Below are positions 10,081 to 19,815 of a DNA stretch of 49,876 bases, one piece after another (positions within the stretch are counted from its first letter, which is position 1; every line of letters starts with the position of its first letter). The position numbers and the translations under genes were made by a program. Origin of the DNA: [Bacillus] enclensis (GTDB taxonomy: Bacteria; Bacillota; Bacilli; Bacillales; Bacillaceae_B). Where the stretch lies: positions 1 through 49,876 of the forward strand of contig NZ_KQ758494.1 in assembly GCF_001456935.1 (NCBI RefSeq). Direction: 5' to 3'. The notes beneath the pieces are model-generated. The model did no database searches and was not told where the DNA came from. It saw only the letters and a list, made by a program, of their open reading frames with translations.

Positions 10081-10340
10081 CAGCGGTTGATTGGAGTGCA
10101 GGGCGTAGACTCCTGCGGGAGAAGCGTGTTAGGTGAGACCTGTCCAGCTGCATGGCTTAGAGGCACATGACATAAGTCAACTCGCCCAAGAAGGCAAAGA
10201 ACGCCTTCGTGGTCGATTCGCCTTATGCCACCCGCCTCTGAGCAAAGCCCTTCCGCTTTTCTAACCCGCAGGCGAAGCCGAGGAGGCTCACGGGTCACCC
10301 GCGGAAAGCGAAGTCTTCCACGGAAATCAATAGCGGTATT
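10081..10340. repeat. Intergenic hairpin repeat, copy B (outer element with core)
   Basis: The same structure and orientation as copy A, from CAGCGGTTGATTGGAGTGCA to GGAAATCAATAGCGGTATT, with the core at about 10141-10263. Its outer arms have diverged (left GTGCAGGGCG, right GTCTTCCACGG), so the outer stem is weaker than in A. It lies between the yacL terminator and the ispD promoter and fills much of the 9912-10453 gap. Similar reverse-strand reading frames in A and B arise from the repeat itself. Confidence 0.85.
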
Positions 10341-10387
10341 CAGCGGGTATTTTTTCTCGCATCCTATAATCATTCACCAACTTTGCC

Positions 10388-10416
10388 CTGACTCCCCCAA
10401 TACGGTAAGCTATAAT
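10388..10416 (+). promoter_or_regulatory. Promoter of ispD-ispF
   Basis: CTGACT (10388-10393), 17-bp spacer, perfect TATAAT (10411-10416), about 38 bp before the ispD start. Confidence 0.7.
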
Positions 10417-10450
10417 AAAGACTGACCAACGAAAGAGACAAAGGAGTTAA

Positions 10451-11633
<1,183 letters not shown>

Positions 11634-11714
11634 CTAAGAATAAGAAGCTTTTATATAAATGTACTGTTTTTTGATAGAGCGATTAAGAAGGGAATCATTG
11701 TTCCTGCCACTAAG

Positions 11715-11836
11715 TTGATTGCGGAAGGCACTCGACTCCTGCGGGAAAAGCGAGTCGAGGGAGACCCCACAGGCGCAGAGCGCCGAGGAGGCTCCCGGAC
11801 CGCCCGCGGAAAGCGAGTGCCTGCCGCGGAAATCAA
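11715..11836. repeat. Intergenic hairpin repeat, copy C (short form, no core)
   Basis: About 122 bp, TTGATTGCGGAAGGCACTCG to a complementary end finishing GGAAATCAA. It is the outer element alone: the GAGACC and CAGGCG...CGAGGAGGCTC parts that flank the core in A and B are here nearly joined. Both arms carry GGCACTCG where A has GTGCAAGAC, so the stem is kept with different bases. It lies in the 11634-11955 gap between ispF and the gltX promoter. Confidence 0.85.
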
Positions 11837-11885
11837 CGGACTCAGTTAGAAGTCTTCACATAGAAATAACCATATAAAAATCCGC

Positions 11886-11914
11886 TTTATTCCCTCTCAC
11901 AACGATGTTAAAAT
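11886..11914 (+). promoter_or_regulatory. Promoter of gltX
   Basis: TAAAAT (11909-11914) with an upstream TGT (extended -10) and a weak TTTATT 17 bp before it. It is about 40 bp before the gltX start. Confidence 0.55.
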
Positions 11915-11955
11915 AAGCAGAGGATTCTAGCACGTATCTAAAGGAGGAAACACCC

Positions 11956-13413
11956 ATGACAAATGAAGTTCGTGTACGTTATGCCCCGAGTCCAACGGGA
12001 CATTTACATATCGGTAATGCAAGGACAGCCCTGTTCAACTACCTGTTTGCCCGCAGCGTAAACGGTAAATTCATCATCCGTATTGAAGATACAGATAAAA
12101 AGAGAAACATTGAAGGTGGCGAAGAAAGCCAGCTGAAATACCTTCAATGGCTCGGGATCGACTGGGATGAAAGCGTCGATAAACCAGGTGAATACGGACC
12201 GTACCGCCAATCAGAGCGTAACCATATCTATGAGCAGTATTTGAACGAGCTGTTAGAAAGCGGTCAGGCCTATAAGTGCTACTGCACCGAGGAAGAACTT
12301 GAAGCGGAGCGTGAAGCGCAGACGGAAGCAGGCCAGATGCCGCGGTATTCCGGCAAATGCCGTAATTTAACGCAGGAAGACCAGGAGCGCCTTGCAGCTG
12401 AAGGCCGCCAGCCGAGCATTCGTTTCAGAGTGCCTGCAGGCAAAGTGTATACGTTCAATGATATCGTGAAAGAAGACGTTTCCTTCGAATCCGATGGGAT
12501 CGGTGACTTCGTCATTGCGAAGAAGGACGGAACGCCTACTTATAACTTTGCGGTGGCAGTGGATGATTATTTGATGAAGATCTCTCACGTCCTTCGCGGT
12601 GAAGACCATATCTCGAATACACCTAAACAGCTGATGATCTTTGAAGCATTTGGGTGGGAAGCGCCTGTATATGGTCATATGACATTGATTGTAAATGAAA
12701 GCCGCAAAAAGTTGAGCAAGCGTGATGAAAGCATCATTCAATTCATTGAACAGTATGAAGCCCTCGGCTATCTGCCGGAAGCGTTATTCAACTTCATTGC
12801 GCTATTGGGCTGGTCGCCTAAAGGGGAAGAGGAATTGTTCTCGAGAGAAGAGTTCATTGAAATCTTCGATCCTGAACGTTTATCGACTTCTTCAGCGCTG
12901 TTTGACAACCAGAAGCTGACTTGGATGAACAATCAATACATGAAGAATCTTGAGCTCGATCAAGTGGTGGAACTTTCACTTCCTCATCTGGTTAAGGCGG
13001 GCAAGCTTGAAGAGCCGATGACAGATGAGAAGCGTGAATGGGCAAAAGGCGTCATTTCACTTTATCAGGAGCAAATGAGCTTTGGTGCAGAGATTGTGGA
13101 ATTGTCCGAGATGTTCTTCAAGACGGACCTTGACTATGATGCAGATGCAAAGGCTGTCCTGGATGAAGAGCAGGTGCCGGAAGTCCTTAAGGCATTCCTT
13201 GAAGAGATTGATGCGCTTGAAAACTACGAAGCGGCTGAAATCAAAAAATCGATCAAGGCCGTTCAAAAATCGACCGGACATAAAGGGAAAAAGCTGTTCA
13301 TGCCGATCCGTGCTGCCGTTACCGGTCAGACACACGGTCCTGAATTGCCGAATGCAATCGAGCTTTTAGGGAAAGATAAAGTAAAGCATCGTCTACAGAG
13401 CCTTTTAGGTTAA
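11956..13413 (+). CDS. gltX: Glutamyl-tRNA synthetase
   Basis: A 485-aa class I synthetase charging tRNA-Glu (in Bacillaceae usually also tRNA-Gln, later amidated). The HIGH motif is HIGN at 18-21 and the KMSKS motif is KLSKR at 252-256; the C-terminal third is the helical anticodon-binding domain. The AAGGAGG site lies 8-10 nt before the ATG. No terminator is visible before the T-box leader of cysE, so some read-through is possible. Confidence 0.98.
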   Translation: MTNEVRVRYAPSPTGHLHIGNARTALFNYLFARSVNGKFIIRIEDTDKKRNIEGGEESQLKYLQWLGIDWDESVDKPGEYGPYRQSERNHIYEQYLNELLESGQAYKCYCTEEELEAEREAQTEAGQMPRYSGKCRNLTQEDQERLAAEGRQPSIRFRVPAGKVYTFNDIVKEDVSFESDGIGDFVIAKKDGTPTYNFAVAVDDYLMKISHVLRGEDHISNTPKQLMIFEAFGWEAPVYGHMTLIVNESRKKLSKRDESIIQFIEQYEALGYLPEALFNFIALLGWSPKGEEELFSREEFIEIFDPERLSTSSALFDNQKLTWMNNQYMKNLELDQVVELSLPHLVKAGKLEEPMTDEKREWAKGVISLYQEQMSFGAEIVELSEMFFKTDLDYDADAKAVLDEEQVPEVLKAFLEEIDALENYEAAEIKKSIKAVQKSTGHKGKKLFMPIRAAVTGQTHGPELPNAIELLGKDKVKHRLQSLLG

Positions 13414-13438
13414 CATTTCTGGATAAATGTAATATAGT
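13410..13438 (+). promoter_or_regulatory. Promoter of the cysE-cysS unit
   Basis: TTAACA (13410-13415) overlaps the gltX stop codon, followed by a 17-bp spacer and TATAGT (13433-13438). Each box is one base from consensus. RNA would begin near 13445, at the head of the T-box leader. Confidence 0.75.
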
Positions 13439-13444
13439 AAGAGT

Positions 13445-13698
13445 ACCAATTAATTAATGATATCGCGTTGATGAGGAGAAGTAAGAAAAGGACGCTTAGA
13501 AGAGAGAACCATCACCGGCTGAAAGTGGTTCAGGCCTCTCCCTTTCTGAAATGCACCTCAGAGCCCGCTGCTGAAATAAGTAGGCAGCGGCGGTTTCCTG
13601 CCGTTAACAGGTCGAGGTGGAGGAGATTTATGCTTCTCAATCAGAGTGGAACCGCGCTGCCGATGCGTCTCTGTCGTTATGACAGGGGCGTTTTTTTA
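13445..13698 (+). promoter_or_regulatory. T-box riboswitch, cysteine-specific, with terminator
   Basis: The T-box core AGAGTGGAACCGCG is at 13643-13656. Stem I carries GATGAGGAGAAGTA at its start (13468 on) and a specifier loop reading GAAATGCAC, giving a TGC (Cys) specifier at 13552-13554. A terminator (stem 13665-13675 with 13681-13690, then seven T) follows. Uncharged tRNA-Cys should pair with the specifier and the T-box and favour the antiterminator, switching on cysE-cysS. The Cys assignment fits the genes downstream. Confidence 0.93.
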
Positions 13699-13866
13699 TT
13701 TTCAAGAAAAATAATTCAAATCTAAGAAGTGGCCAGCTCCAGTGCCCGGCAAATCGAGACGTTCCGGACTGACAATGAAGTCAAAGAACGACTTCACTGG
13801 TCGGAACAAAATCGTTGGTCGGGCCTGAACAAAGTGTTTGCGCTTTTCCAGATAGGAGGGAAGACG

Positions 13867-14517
13867 ATGTTTAAGACATTCAAGGAAGATATCGATGTGG
13901 TGTTCGATCAGGATCCGGCTGCCAGGAGCTATATCGAAGTGATTCTGACATATTCGGGCCTTCATGCCATCTGGTCCCACCGGATCGCGCATGCGTTTTT
14001 CAAACGGAAGTTTTTCTTCCTGGCCAGGGTGATTTCACAAATCAGCCGGTTCTTCACCGGGATCGAGATCCATCCGGGGGCGAAGATCGGCCGCAGGTTC
14101 TTCATTGACCACGGTATGGGAGTGGTGATCGGGGAAACGTGTGAGATAGGCGATAATGTGACGATTTTCCAGGGGGTGACCCTTGGGGGGACCGGCAAGG
14201 AAAAAGGGAAACGCCATCCGACGATCCATGATAATGCACTGGTTGCAACCGGTGCGAAGGTACTGGGCTCGATCATAGTCGGCGAGAATTCCAAAGTCGG
14301 TGCCGGATCTGTTGTGTTGAAGGATGTGCCCCCGAACTCCACTGTTGTCGGCATACCGGGAAGAATTGTGATAAGGGATGGAGTAAAGGTGCAGAAGGAC
14401 CTGAATCACAGCAATCTGCCCGATCCTGTTTACGACCGGATGAAACAGATGCAGGAAGAAATCGATGAACTGAAAACACTACTTAAGGACCATGAGGGAA
14501 GGAGTCGATCATTGTGA
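13867..14517 (+). CDS. cysE: Serine O-acetyltransferase
   Basis: A 216-aa enzyme making O-acetylserine from serine and acetyl-CoA, the first committed step to cysteine. The C-terminal half is a left-handed beta-helix of hexapeptide repeats ([31 protein letters not shown]). I set the start at the ATG of [10 protein letters not shown] with AGGAGGG upstream, which matches the family length; an in-frame GTG at 13729 would add 46 residues of unrelated sequence just past the terminator. It overlaps cysS by 4 nt. Confidence 0.95.
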   Translation: MFKTFKEDIDVVFDQDPAARSYIEVILTYSGLHAIWSHRIAHAFFKRKFFFLARVISQISRFFTGIEIHPGAKIGRRFFIDHGMGVVIGETCEIGDNVTIFQGVTLGGTGKEKGKRHPTIHDNALVATGAKVLGSIIVGENSKVGAGSVVLKDVPPNSTVVGIPGRIVIRDGVKVQKDLNHSNLPDPVYDRMKQMQEEIDELKTLLKDHEGRSRSL

Positions 14518-15917
14518 CGATTCGTTTATATAATACGTTAACCAGAAAGAAAGAGGAATTTCAGCCGCTGGAAGAGGGTAAAGTGAAGATGTATGTGTGC
14601 GGGCCGACCGTATACAACTATATTCATATCGGAAATGCCCGTCCTGCCATCGTATTTGATACAGTCAGACGTTATTTGGAATATAGAGGGTATGATGTCC
14701 AATTCGTATCCAATTTCACAGATGTCGACGACAAGCTGATCAAAGCAGCGAACGAATTGGGCGAAGAGGTGCCTGCGATCGCCAAGCGTTTCATCGAGGC
14801 ATACTTCGAGGACACGGGGGCGCTCGGCTGCAAAAAGGCGGATATCCACCCGACCGTTACCGATAACATTCAAACGATCATCGACTTTGTATCGGCTCTT
14901 ATCGAAAAGGGATATGCTTATGAATCACAAGGTGATGTGTATTACCGTACAAGGAAATTCGAAGGATACGGAAAGCTTTCCCATCAGCCGATCGATGAGC
15001 TGAAAGCGGGGGCACGCATCGATTTGGGCGACAAGAAAGAAGATCCGCTTGATTTCGTCCTTTGGAAAGCTGCGAAAGAAGGCGAGATTTCATGGGATAG
15101 CCCGTGGGGCGAAGGACGTCCGGGCTGGCATATCGAATGCTCGGCGATGGCTAAGCGTTACCTCGGCGACAGCATCGATATCCATGCCGGGGGACAGGAT
15201 CTCACTTTCCCTCATCATGAAAATGAAATCGCGCAGTCAGAAGCGCTGACAGGGAAGCCGTTCGCAAAGTACTGGATGCACAACGGCTACATTAATATCG
15301 ATAACGAAAAAATGTCGAAGTCGCTGGGGAATTTCGTCCTCGTTCACGACATCATCAAGGAACAGGATCCACAAGTCCTCCGTTTCTTCATGCTGTCGGT
15401 TCATTACCGCCATCCAATCAACTATAATCTGGAGCTCCTGCAAAATGCCGACACGGCCCTCGACAGGATCAAGACTGCATACGAGAACCTGAAGCACCGC
15501 AAGGAATCAAGCACGGACCTGACGGATAACAATCAGGAATGGCTTGATAAGATTGCAGAACTGAAAGAACAATTCATCTCCGAAATGGATGATGATTTTA
15601 ATACAGCGAATGGAATTTCAGTGCTGTTTGAACTTTCACGCCAGGCGAACTATTATCTGATGGAGAAGAATACAGCCGTACAGGTCATCGATTCCTTCCT
15701 TCACCAATTCGAAGATTTCTTCGAGGTGCTGGGTCTCAGCCTGCAAGCTGAAGCGGAACTTCTGGATGAAGAAGTCGAAGAATTGATCGAAAAGCGCATT
15801 CAGGCCCGTAAAGACCGGAACTTCCAGCTTGCTGATGAAATCCGTGATACGCTGAAGGAAATGAATATCATTTTAGAAGACACACCGCAGGGTACACGCT
15901 GGAAAAGGGGATCCTGA
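14514..15917 (+). CDS. cysS: Cysteinyl-tRNA synthetase
   Basis: A 467-aa class I synthetase. Cys29 in YVCGPTVYN is a zinc ligand used to recognise cysteine; HIGN is at 38-41 and KMSKS at 266-270; a helical C-terminal domain binds the tRNA. The GTG start overlaps the cysE stop and has GGGAAGGAG upstream. With cysE it forms a T-box-controlled pair: one gene makes the amino acid and the other uses it. mrnC overlaps its stop by 1 nt. Confidence 0.98.
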   Translation: MTIRLYNTLTRKKEEFQPLEEGKVKMYVCGPTVYNYIHIGNARPAIVFDTVRRYLEYRGYDVQFVSNFTDVDDKLIKAANELGEEVPAIAKRFIEAYFEDTGALGCKKADIHPTVTDNIQTIIDFVSALIEKGYAYESQGDVYYRTRKFEGYGKLSHQPIDELKAGARIDLGDKKEDPLDFVLWKAAKEGEISWDSPWGEGRPGWHIECSAMAKRYLGDSIDIHAGGQDLTFPHHENEIAQSEALTGKPFAKYWMHNGYINIDNEKMSKSLGNFVLVHDIIKEQDPQVLRFFMLSVHYRHPINYNLELLQNADTALDRIKTAYENLKHRKESSTDLTDNNQEWLDKIAELKEQFISEMDDDFNTANGISVLFELSRQANYYLMEKNTAVQVIDSFLHQFEDFFEVLGLSLQAEAELLDEEVEELIEKRIQARKDRNFQLADEIRDTLKEMNIILEDTPQGTRWKRGS

Positions 15918-16330
15918 TGATATACGAAACAAATGAAAAGATCGACGCTAAACAAATAAATGCCCTTGCCCTTGCCTATATGGGAGATGCCGTCTATGAA
16001 ACATATGTACGGCAGCTCCTATTGACGAAAGGGAAAATAAAGCCGAACCAGCTTCACCGCGCCGCAACCAATTATGTGTCGGCAAAGGCGCAGGCTGCGT
16101 CATTGAAGAAACTGTTTGATGAAGATCTGCTGAGTGAGGAAGAAATCAATATCGTCAAGCGCGGGCGCAATGCGAAATCGGGAAGCGTCCCAAAGAATAC
16201 CGATGTACAGACGTATAACCACAGTACCGCTTTTGAAGCGCTGATCGGGTATTTATTTTTACTGAATAGGACTGAGCGGCTGGAAGAGCTGATCACCATC
16301 ATATTCGAACAGAAAGGAAAGGAGGAGTAA
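15917..16330 (+). CDS. mrnC: Mini-ribonuclease III
   Basis: A 137-aa dimeric RNase III-like enzyme without a double-stranded RNA-binding domain. In B. subtilis it trims both ends of 23S rRNA precursor with help from L3. The RNase III signature is visible as [15 protein letters not shown] near the start, and [11 protein letters not shown] supplies the second acidic patch. It starts within the cysS stop codon (TGATG), so it is probably translationally coupled; rlmB follows after 3 nt. Confidence 0.95.
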   Translation: MIYETNEKIDAKQINALALAYMGDAVYETYVRQLLLTKGKIKPNQLHRAATNYVSAKAQAASLKKLFDEDLLSEEEINIVKRGRNAKSGSVPKNTDVQTYNHSTAFEALIGYLFLLNRTERLEELITIIFEQKGKEE

Positions 16331-16333
16331 GCG

Positions 16334-17077
16334 ATGAGCAAAGATTTTATCGGTGGAAGAAATCCCGTCATCGAAGCACTGAAATCGGGGAGGGAAATTA
16401 ATAAGATCTGGATTGCCGAAGGCTCCCAGAAGGGTTCGATCCAGCAGGTCCTCGGCCTTGCGAAAGAAGCAGGCGTGATGGTCCAATATGTACCAAAAAA
16501 GAAAATCGAACAGATGGTCGCAGAAAATCATCAGGGAGTCGTGGCGTCTGTTGCTGCTTATAAATATGCCGAGATCGATGACATTTTCGATAAAGCGGCA
16601 CAAAAAGGGGAGGACCCGTTCATCCTCATCCTGGACGAGCTTGAAGATCCCCATAACCTCGGCTCCATCATGAGGACGGCGGATGCGTCAGGCGCACATG
16701 GGATCATCATTCCTAAACGGCGGGCAGTGGGATTGACCTCGACCGTGGCAAAAGCTTCAACGGGGGCCATCGAACATATCCCTGTTGCACGGGTCACCAA
16801 CCTCTCGCGAGCGGTGGACGAGCTTAAAGAGCGCGGGGTGTGGGTTGCCGGAACGGATGCAAAAGGCAAGCAGGATTATCGCCAGCTTGACGGGACATTG
16901 CCGATCGGTCTTATTATCGGCAGTGAAGGGAAAGGGATGAGCAGGATTCTCCGTGATAAGTGTGACTTCCTCGTCCAGCTTCCAATGGTCGGCCGCGTCA
17001 CGTCCCTGAATGCCTCGGTGGCAGCCAGTATCTTGATGTACGAGGTTTACCGGAATCGCCATCCGCTGGGAGAATAG
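16334..17077 (+). CDS. rlmB: 23S rRNA (guanosine-2'-O-)methyltransferase RlmB-like
   Basis: A 247-aa SPOUT-family (TrmH/SpoU) methyltransferase. An N-terminal substrate-binding domain is followed by the knotted catalytic domain with motif 1 (EDPHNLGSIMRTADASG), motif 2 (IIGSEGKGMSR) and motif 3 (LNASVAASILMYE). The likely target is a 2'-O position in 23S rRNA, but the exact nucleotide cannot be told from sequence. The strong ribosome site AAAGGAGGAG overlaps the end of mrnC, another 23S maturation gene. Confidence 0.92.
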   Translation: MSKDFIGGRNPVIEALKSGREINKIWIAEGSQKGSIQQVLGLAKEAGVMVQYVPKKKIEQMVAENHQGVVASVAAYKYAEIDDIFDKAAQKGEDPFILILDELEDPHNLGSIMRTADASGAHGIIIPKRRAVGLTSTVAKASTGAIEHIPVARVTNLSRAVDELKERGVWVAGTDAKGKQDYRQLDGTLPIGLIIGSEGKGMSRILRDKCDFLVQLPMVGRVTSLNASVAASILMYEVYRNRHPLGE

Positions 17078-17083
17078 GGAATA

Positions 17084-17593
17084 ATGGATATTCTCCTTGT
17101 GGATGGATACAACATCATCGGTGCCTGGCCGGAACTGAATGAATTGAAGAATAAAGATCTGGCCGCGGCCCGTGACCGTCTGGTCGAACAGATGGCGGAA
17201 TATCAGGGGTATACCGGTTACCGGGTTATCGTTGTCTTCGATGCCTACTATGTACAGGGCATCGCGCGCAAGTACAAGAATTATAAGGTGGAAGTGTTAT
17301 TCACAAGAGAAAATGAAACCGCAGATGAACGCATCGAGAAGCTCGCCATCGAACTCGGGAACATAAAAACCCAGATCCATGTGGCGACTTCCGACTTCAC
17401 AGAACAATGGGCGATCTTCGGTCAGGGGGCCCTCCGCAAGTCGGCGAGGGAACTTTTAACAGAAATAAATGTGATTGAAAAAAAGATTGAGAGAAAAGTC
17501 CGTAAATCCACTGATGATAAGCCTTCTTCCAAGATTCAATTATCCGATGAAGTTGCGGAAATTTTCGAAAAATGGCGCCGAGGGGAACGATGA
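17084..17593 (+). CDS. rae1: Rae1, ribosome-associated endoribonuclease (NYN/PIN fold)
   Basis: 169 aa (YacP family). The N-terminus DILLVDGYNIIGAWPEL is the NYN-domain signature, with a catalytic aspartate in DGYN; further acidic residues follow in the Rossmann-like fold. In B. subtilis Rae1 enters the ribosome A site and cuts mRNAs in a translation-dependent way. It lies 6 nt after rlmB with only a modest ribosome site (AATAGGGAAT), suggesting coupling to the upstream gene. The sigH promoter begins just past its stop codon. Confidence 0.93.
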   Translation: MDILLVDGYNIIGAWPELNELKNKDLAAARDRLVEQMAEYQGYTGYRVIVVFDAYYVQGIARKYKNYKVEVLFTRENETADERIEKLAIELGNIKTQIHVATSDFTEQWAIFGQGALRKSARELLTEINVIEKKIERKVRKSTDDKPSSKIQLSDEVAEIFEKWRRGER

Positions 17594-17597
17594 GCGG

Positions 17598-17627
17598 TTG
17601 ACGATTGAATTTTCTGTAATGTATAAT
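17598..17627 (+). promoter_or_regulatory. Promoter of sigH
   Basis: TTGACG (17598-17603), 18-bp spacer, perfect TATAAT (17622-17627), directly after the rae1 stop. In B. subtilis the sigH promoter is SigA-dependent and repressed by AbrB; the AT-rich surroundings fit but do not prove this here. Confidence 0.75.
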
Positions 17628-17661
17628 ATTTCTATCTATTGTTTTGCTCGGGGGGATGTGT

Positions 17662-18315
17662 GTGAGCAATATCACCAAGAAGGATGCGATTGCCGGTCAA
17701 TTTGAAAAGATGGATGATGAAGAAATCATAGAAGCGGTCCATCAGGGGAATAGTGAAGCCCTGGATTTCCTGATCAAAAAATATCGGAATTTTGTGAGAG
17801 CGAAAGCCCGCTCCTATTTTCTGATCGGGGCGGATAAGGAAGATATCGTCCAGGAAGGCATGATTGGTCTTTATAAAGCAATCCGTGACTATAAAGAGGA
17901 CAAGCTTACCTCTTTCAAGGCATTTGCCGAACTATGCATCACGAGGCAGATCATCACGGCGATCAAGACGGCGACCCGACAGAAGCATATACCGCTCAAT
18001 TCGTATGTATCACTGGACAAGCCCATTTATGATGATGAATCTGACAGGACACTGCTGGATGTGATTTCAGGTACGAAGGTGATGAATCCCGAAGAATTGA
18101 TCATCAATCGTGAAGAGTTCGATAACATGGAAGATAAGATGGCCCAGCTGCTCTCAGACCTTGAGAGGAAAGTCCTGGCACTTTATCTCGATGGACAATC
18201 CTATCAGGAAATTTCGGAAGAATTGAACCGTCATGTCAAATCGATTGATAACGCTTTACAGCGTGTGAAGCGGAAGCTTGAAAGATATCTTGAAGTACGG
18301 GAGATTACAATGTAA
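17662..18315 (+). CDS. sigH: RNA polymerase sigma-H factor (Spo0H)
   Basis: A 217-aa sigma-70 family factor for stationary-phase, competence and early sporulation genes. Region 2 runs through about residues 40-115 (FVRAKARSYFLIGADKEDIVQEGMIGLY by position, ending in the LTSFKAFAELCI segment), and region 4 is a helix-turn-helix near the C-terminus (SYQEISEELNRHVKSIDNAL). I chose the GTG at 17662 because the GGGGGG ribosome site ends 6 nt before it; an ATG at 17656 is too close to that site and a TTG at 17644 precedes it. Its presence suggests a sporulating lineage. Confidence 0.94.
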   Translation: MSNITKKDAIAGQFEKMDDEEIIEAVHQGNSEALDFLIKKYRNFVRAKARSYFLIGADKEDIVQEGMIGLYKAIRDYKEDKLTSFKAFAELCITRQIITAIKTATRQKHIPLNSYVSLDKPIYDDESDRTLLDVISGTKVMNPEELIINREEFDNMEDKMAQLLSDLERKVLALYLDGQSYQEISEELNRHVKSIDNALQRVKRKLERYLEVREITM

Positions 18316-18323
18316 TTGTGTTA

Positions 18324-18352
18324 TTGACACAAATTGGTGCTCGTGTTATTTT
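18324..18352 (+). promoter_or_regulatory. Promoter before rpmG-secE
   Basis: Perfect TTGACA (18324-18329), 17-bp spacer, TATTTT (18347-18352) preceded by TGT (extended -10 form). The -35 overlaps a small inverted repeat TTGTGT...ACACAA. It is 36 bp before rpmG. Confidence 0.7.
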
Positions 18353-18388
18353 TGATAGGACTTACTATGTGAATTTTAGGTGAATGAT

Positions 18389-18535
18389 ATGACTGCTAAA
18401 CTAGTACTGGCCTGTTCGGTGTGCGGTTCCAGAAATTACAGTGTTCCAAGTAACCGCAATCAATCGGTGAGGCTGGAATTGAAGAAGTTCTGCAATACAT
18501 GCAATGCTCACACCCTGCACAGAGAAACGAAATAG
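18389..18535 (+). CDS. rpmG: 50S ribosomal protein L33 (zinc form)
   Basis: A 48-aa protein I translated directly from the sequence (too short for routine ORF cut-offs). Four cysteines in two CxxC pairs (Cys9/12 and Cys35/38) mark the zinc-binding type. An AGGTGA ribosome site precedes the ATG. Position between sigH and secE corresponds to the rpmGB copy of B. subtilis, but I cannot tell whether this genome has other L33 paralogues. Confidence 0.93.
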   Translation: MTAKLVLACSVCGSRNYSVPSNRNQSVRLELKKFCNTCNAHTLHRETK

Positions 18536-18583
18536 GCGGGTGGAAAGTCCTGCGTATTGATATAAGTTGGAGGTTACAAAAGG

Positions 18584-18763
18584 ATGGTTAATTTCTTTCG
18601 CAATGTTGCATCAGAGATGAGAAAGGTCAGCTGGCCGAAACGTAAAGAATTAACGCGCTACACGATCACTGTTATCACGACGGTTGTATTCGTTGCTCTA
18701 TTCTTTGCCGTGATCGATTTAGGCATTTCCGAATTGATGCGTCTGATCATCGGTTCTAAATAG
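18584..18763 (+). CDS. secE: SecE, preprotein translocase subunit
   Basis: A 59-aa single-span membrane protein of the SecYEG channel, translated directly from the sequence. The cytoplasmic amphipathic part with the family motif VSWPKRKEL (residues 16-24) is followed by one hydrophobic segment (about 29-55). GGAGGT lies 9 nt before the ATG. The short length is normal for Bacillota SecE. The partner secY is at 45460. A 341-bp gap with its own promoter separates it from nusG. Confidence 0.95.
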   Translation: MVNFFRNVASEMRKVSWPKRKELTRYTITVITTVVFVALFFAVIDLGISELMRLIIGSK

Positions 18764-18832
18764 GCTGTTTTCTATAAGGTTGTTGCTTTTAAATTTGCTT
18801 GCAGCCTGAATATAGCTTGTGGGCGTGCTCTT

Positions 18833-18850
18833 TTTGAACTCAAGTTCAAA
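18833..18850. repeat. Perfect 8-bp inverted repeat in the secE-nusG gap
   Basis: TTTGAACT and AGTTCAAA flank a 2-bp centre. The compact, near-palindromic form resembles a dimeric protein binding site more than a terminator; no T-run follows. Regulator unknown. Confidence 0.5.
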
Positions 18851-18952
18851 TGAAAGACGGACGGACAAGCCGTAGATACCCAAGTTCAGGCATTTACACG
18901 GGTGCAAAGCAATAAAGTATTCGAAATGAGCCCGATAGAAAGATAGAATTAG

Positions 18953-18983
18953 TTGTATATAACATGCCAAAGCATGGTATAAT
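18953..18983 (+). promoter_or_regulatory. Promoter of nusG with an embedded inverted repeat
   Basis: A perfect TATAAT (18978-18983) preceded by TGG (extended -10), with TTGTAT 19 bp upstream. The spacer holds a perfect inverted repeat, CATGC-CAAA-GCATG (18963-18976), which includes the extended -10 TG and ends 1 bp before TATAAT. Confidence 0.7.
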
Positions 18984-19008
18984 GAACATTAATAGAGTAC
19001 ATGACCTT

Positions 19009-19037
19009 TAAGCCCGTTCACTTTTACGGGTTTTTTC
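19009..19037 (+). terminator. Terminator or attenuator between the nusG promoter and nusG
   Basis: CCCGT (19013-19017) pairs with ACGGG (19026-19030), extended by G-T and A-T pairs, followed by six T. It lies about 20 nt after the expected transcription start, so it would act as an attenuator for the nusG promoter as well as a terminator for secE transcripts. Confidence 0.65.
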
Positions 19038-19075
19038 ATTTGGAGAAAAAAGTCAGAGAGTATTCTTTAAATAGC

Positions 19076-19104
19076 GAGGAGGGACGGACGCTAAGTCCTA
19101 TCAG
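19076..19104 (+). promoter_or_regulatory. Distant Shine-Dalgarno of nusG with a small hairpin
   Basis: The strong GAGGAGGG site (19076-19083) ends 21 nt before the nusG ATG, much farther than usual. Between them GGAC (19086-19089) and GTCC (19095-19098) can pair around a 5-nt loop, which would shorten the effective spacing to about 8 nt. No in-frame alternative start lies nearer the site. Confidence 0.55.
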
Positions 19105-19638
19105 ATGGAGAAAAACTGGTATGTAGTCCATACTTATTCAGGGTATGAGAACAAGGTCAAAGCGAACCTTGAGAAGCGTGTTGAATCAATGGGGATGCAG
19201 GATAAGATCTTCCGCGTACTCGTACCTGAAGAAGAAGAGACGGATATTAAGAACGGTAAGAAAAAAGTAGTGAAAAAGAAAGTATTCCCAGGCTATGTCA
19301 TCGTTGAGATCGTCATGACGGATGATTCATGGTATGTAGTCCGCAATACCCCGGGAGTGACAGGTTTCGTCGGTTCAACAGGATCGGGATCAAAGCCTAC
19401 GCCGCTGCTTCCGGAAGAAGCGACATATCTCTTGAAACAAATGGGTATGGCCGACAAGAAAGTTGAAATAGACTTCGAATTGGGTGAGACGGTAAAAGTG
19501 AACGAAGGGCCGTTTGCCAACTTCACAGGAACAATCGAAGAGATCGATTCGGCTAAATCAAAAGTGAAAGTCCATGTGAATATGTTCGGACGGGATACCC
19601 CGGTAGAACTTGATTTCTCTCAAATTGATAAATTATAA
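19105..19638 (+). CDS. nusG: NusG, transcription elongation/pausing factor
   Basis: A 177-aa factor that binds RNA polymerase. The N-terminal NGN domain (WYVVHTYSGYE at the start, about 1-115) contacts beta'; the C-terminal KOW domain (FANFTGTIEEID near 135) binds partners such as S10 or Rho. Length and ATG start match B. subtilis NusG, which also slows transcription at certain T-rich sites. The unusual ribosome-site spacing is described separately. rplK follows after a leader with its own promoter. Confidence 0.98.
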   Translation: MEKNWYVVHTYSGYENKVKANLEKRVESMGMQDKIFRVLVPEEEETDIKNGKKKVVKKKVFPGYVIVEIVMTDDSWYVVRNTPGVTGFVGSTGSGSKPTPLLPEEATYLLKQMGMADKKVEIDFELGETVKVNEGPFANFTGTIEEIDSAKSKVKVHVNMFGRDTPVELDFSQIDKL

Positions 19639-19649
19639 TGGAAAAGAAC

Positions 19650-19678
19650 TTGAAATCACTCAAAAAAAGTGATAATAT
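19650..19678 (+). promoter_or_regulatory. Promoter of rplK-rplA
   Basis: TTGAAA (19650-19655), 17-bp spacer, TAATAT (19673-19678) with TGA before it (extended -10). It starts 11 bp past the nusG stop. Confidence 0.8.
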
Positions 19679-19726
19679 TTCATAAGTCAGTGCGTCTCGA
19701 CAAGAGATACTGAAACTAATAAACGT

Positions 19727-19755
19727 TCTTTATGTTTGATAAAGACATTTTTTAC
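19727..19755 (+). terminator. Terminator-like hairpin in the rplK leader
   Basis: TCTTTAT (19727-19733) pairs perfectly with ATAAAGA (19739-19745) around GTTTG, followed by CATTTTTTA. Lying between promoter and gene, it is a candidate attenuator. A weaker upstream hairpin (TCTC/GAGA, near 19695-19708) may be part of the same leader. Confidence 0.5.
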
Positions 19756-19815
19756 ATTTGAGTGGGAGGGTGAAAAACCCAATAACCACATCACGGACTT
19801 AAGGAGGTGTGTCTC

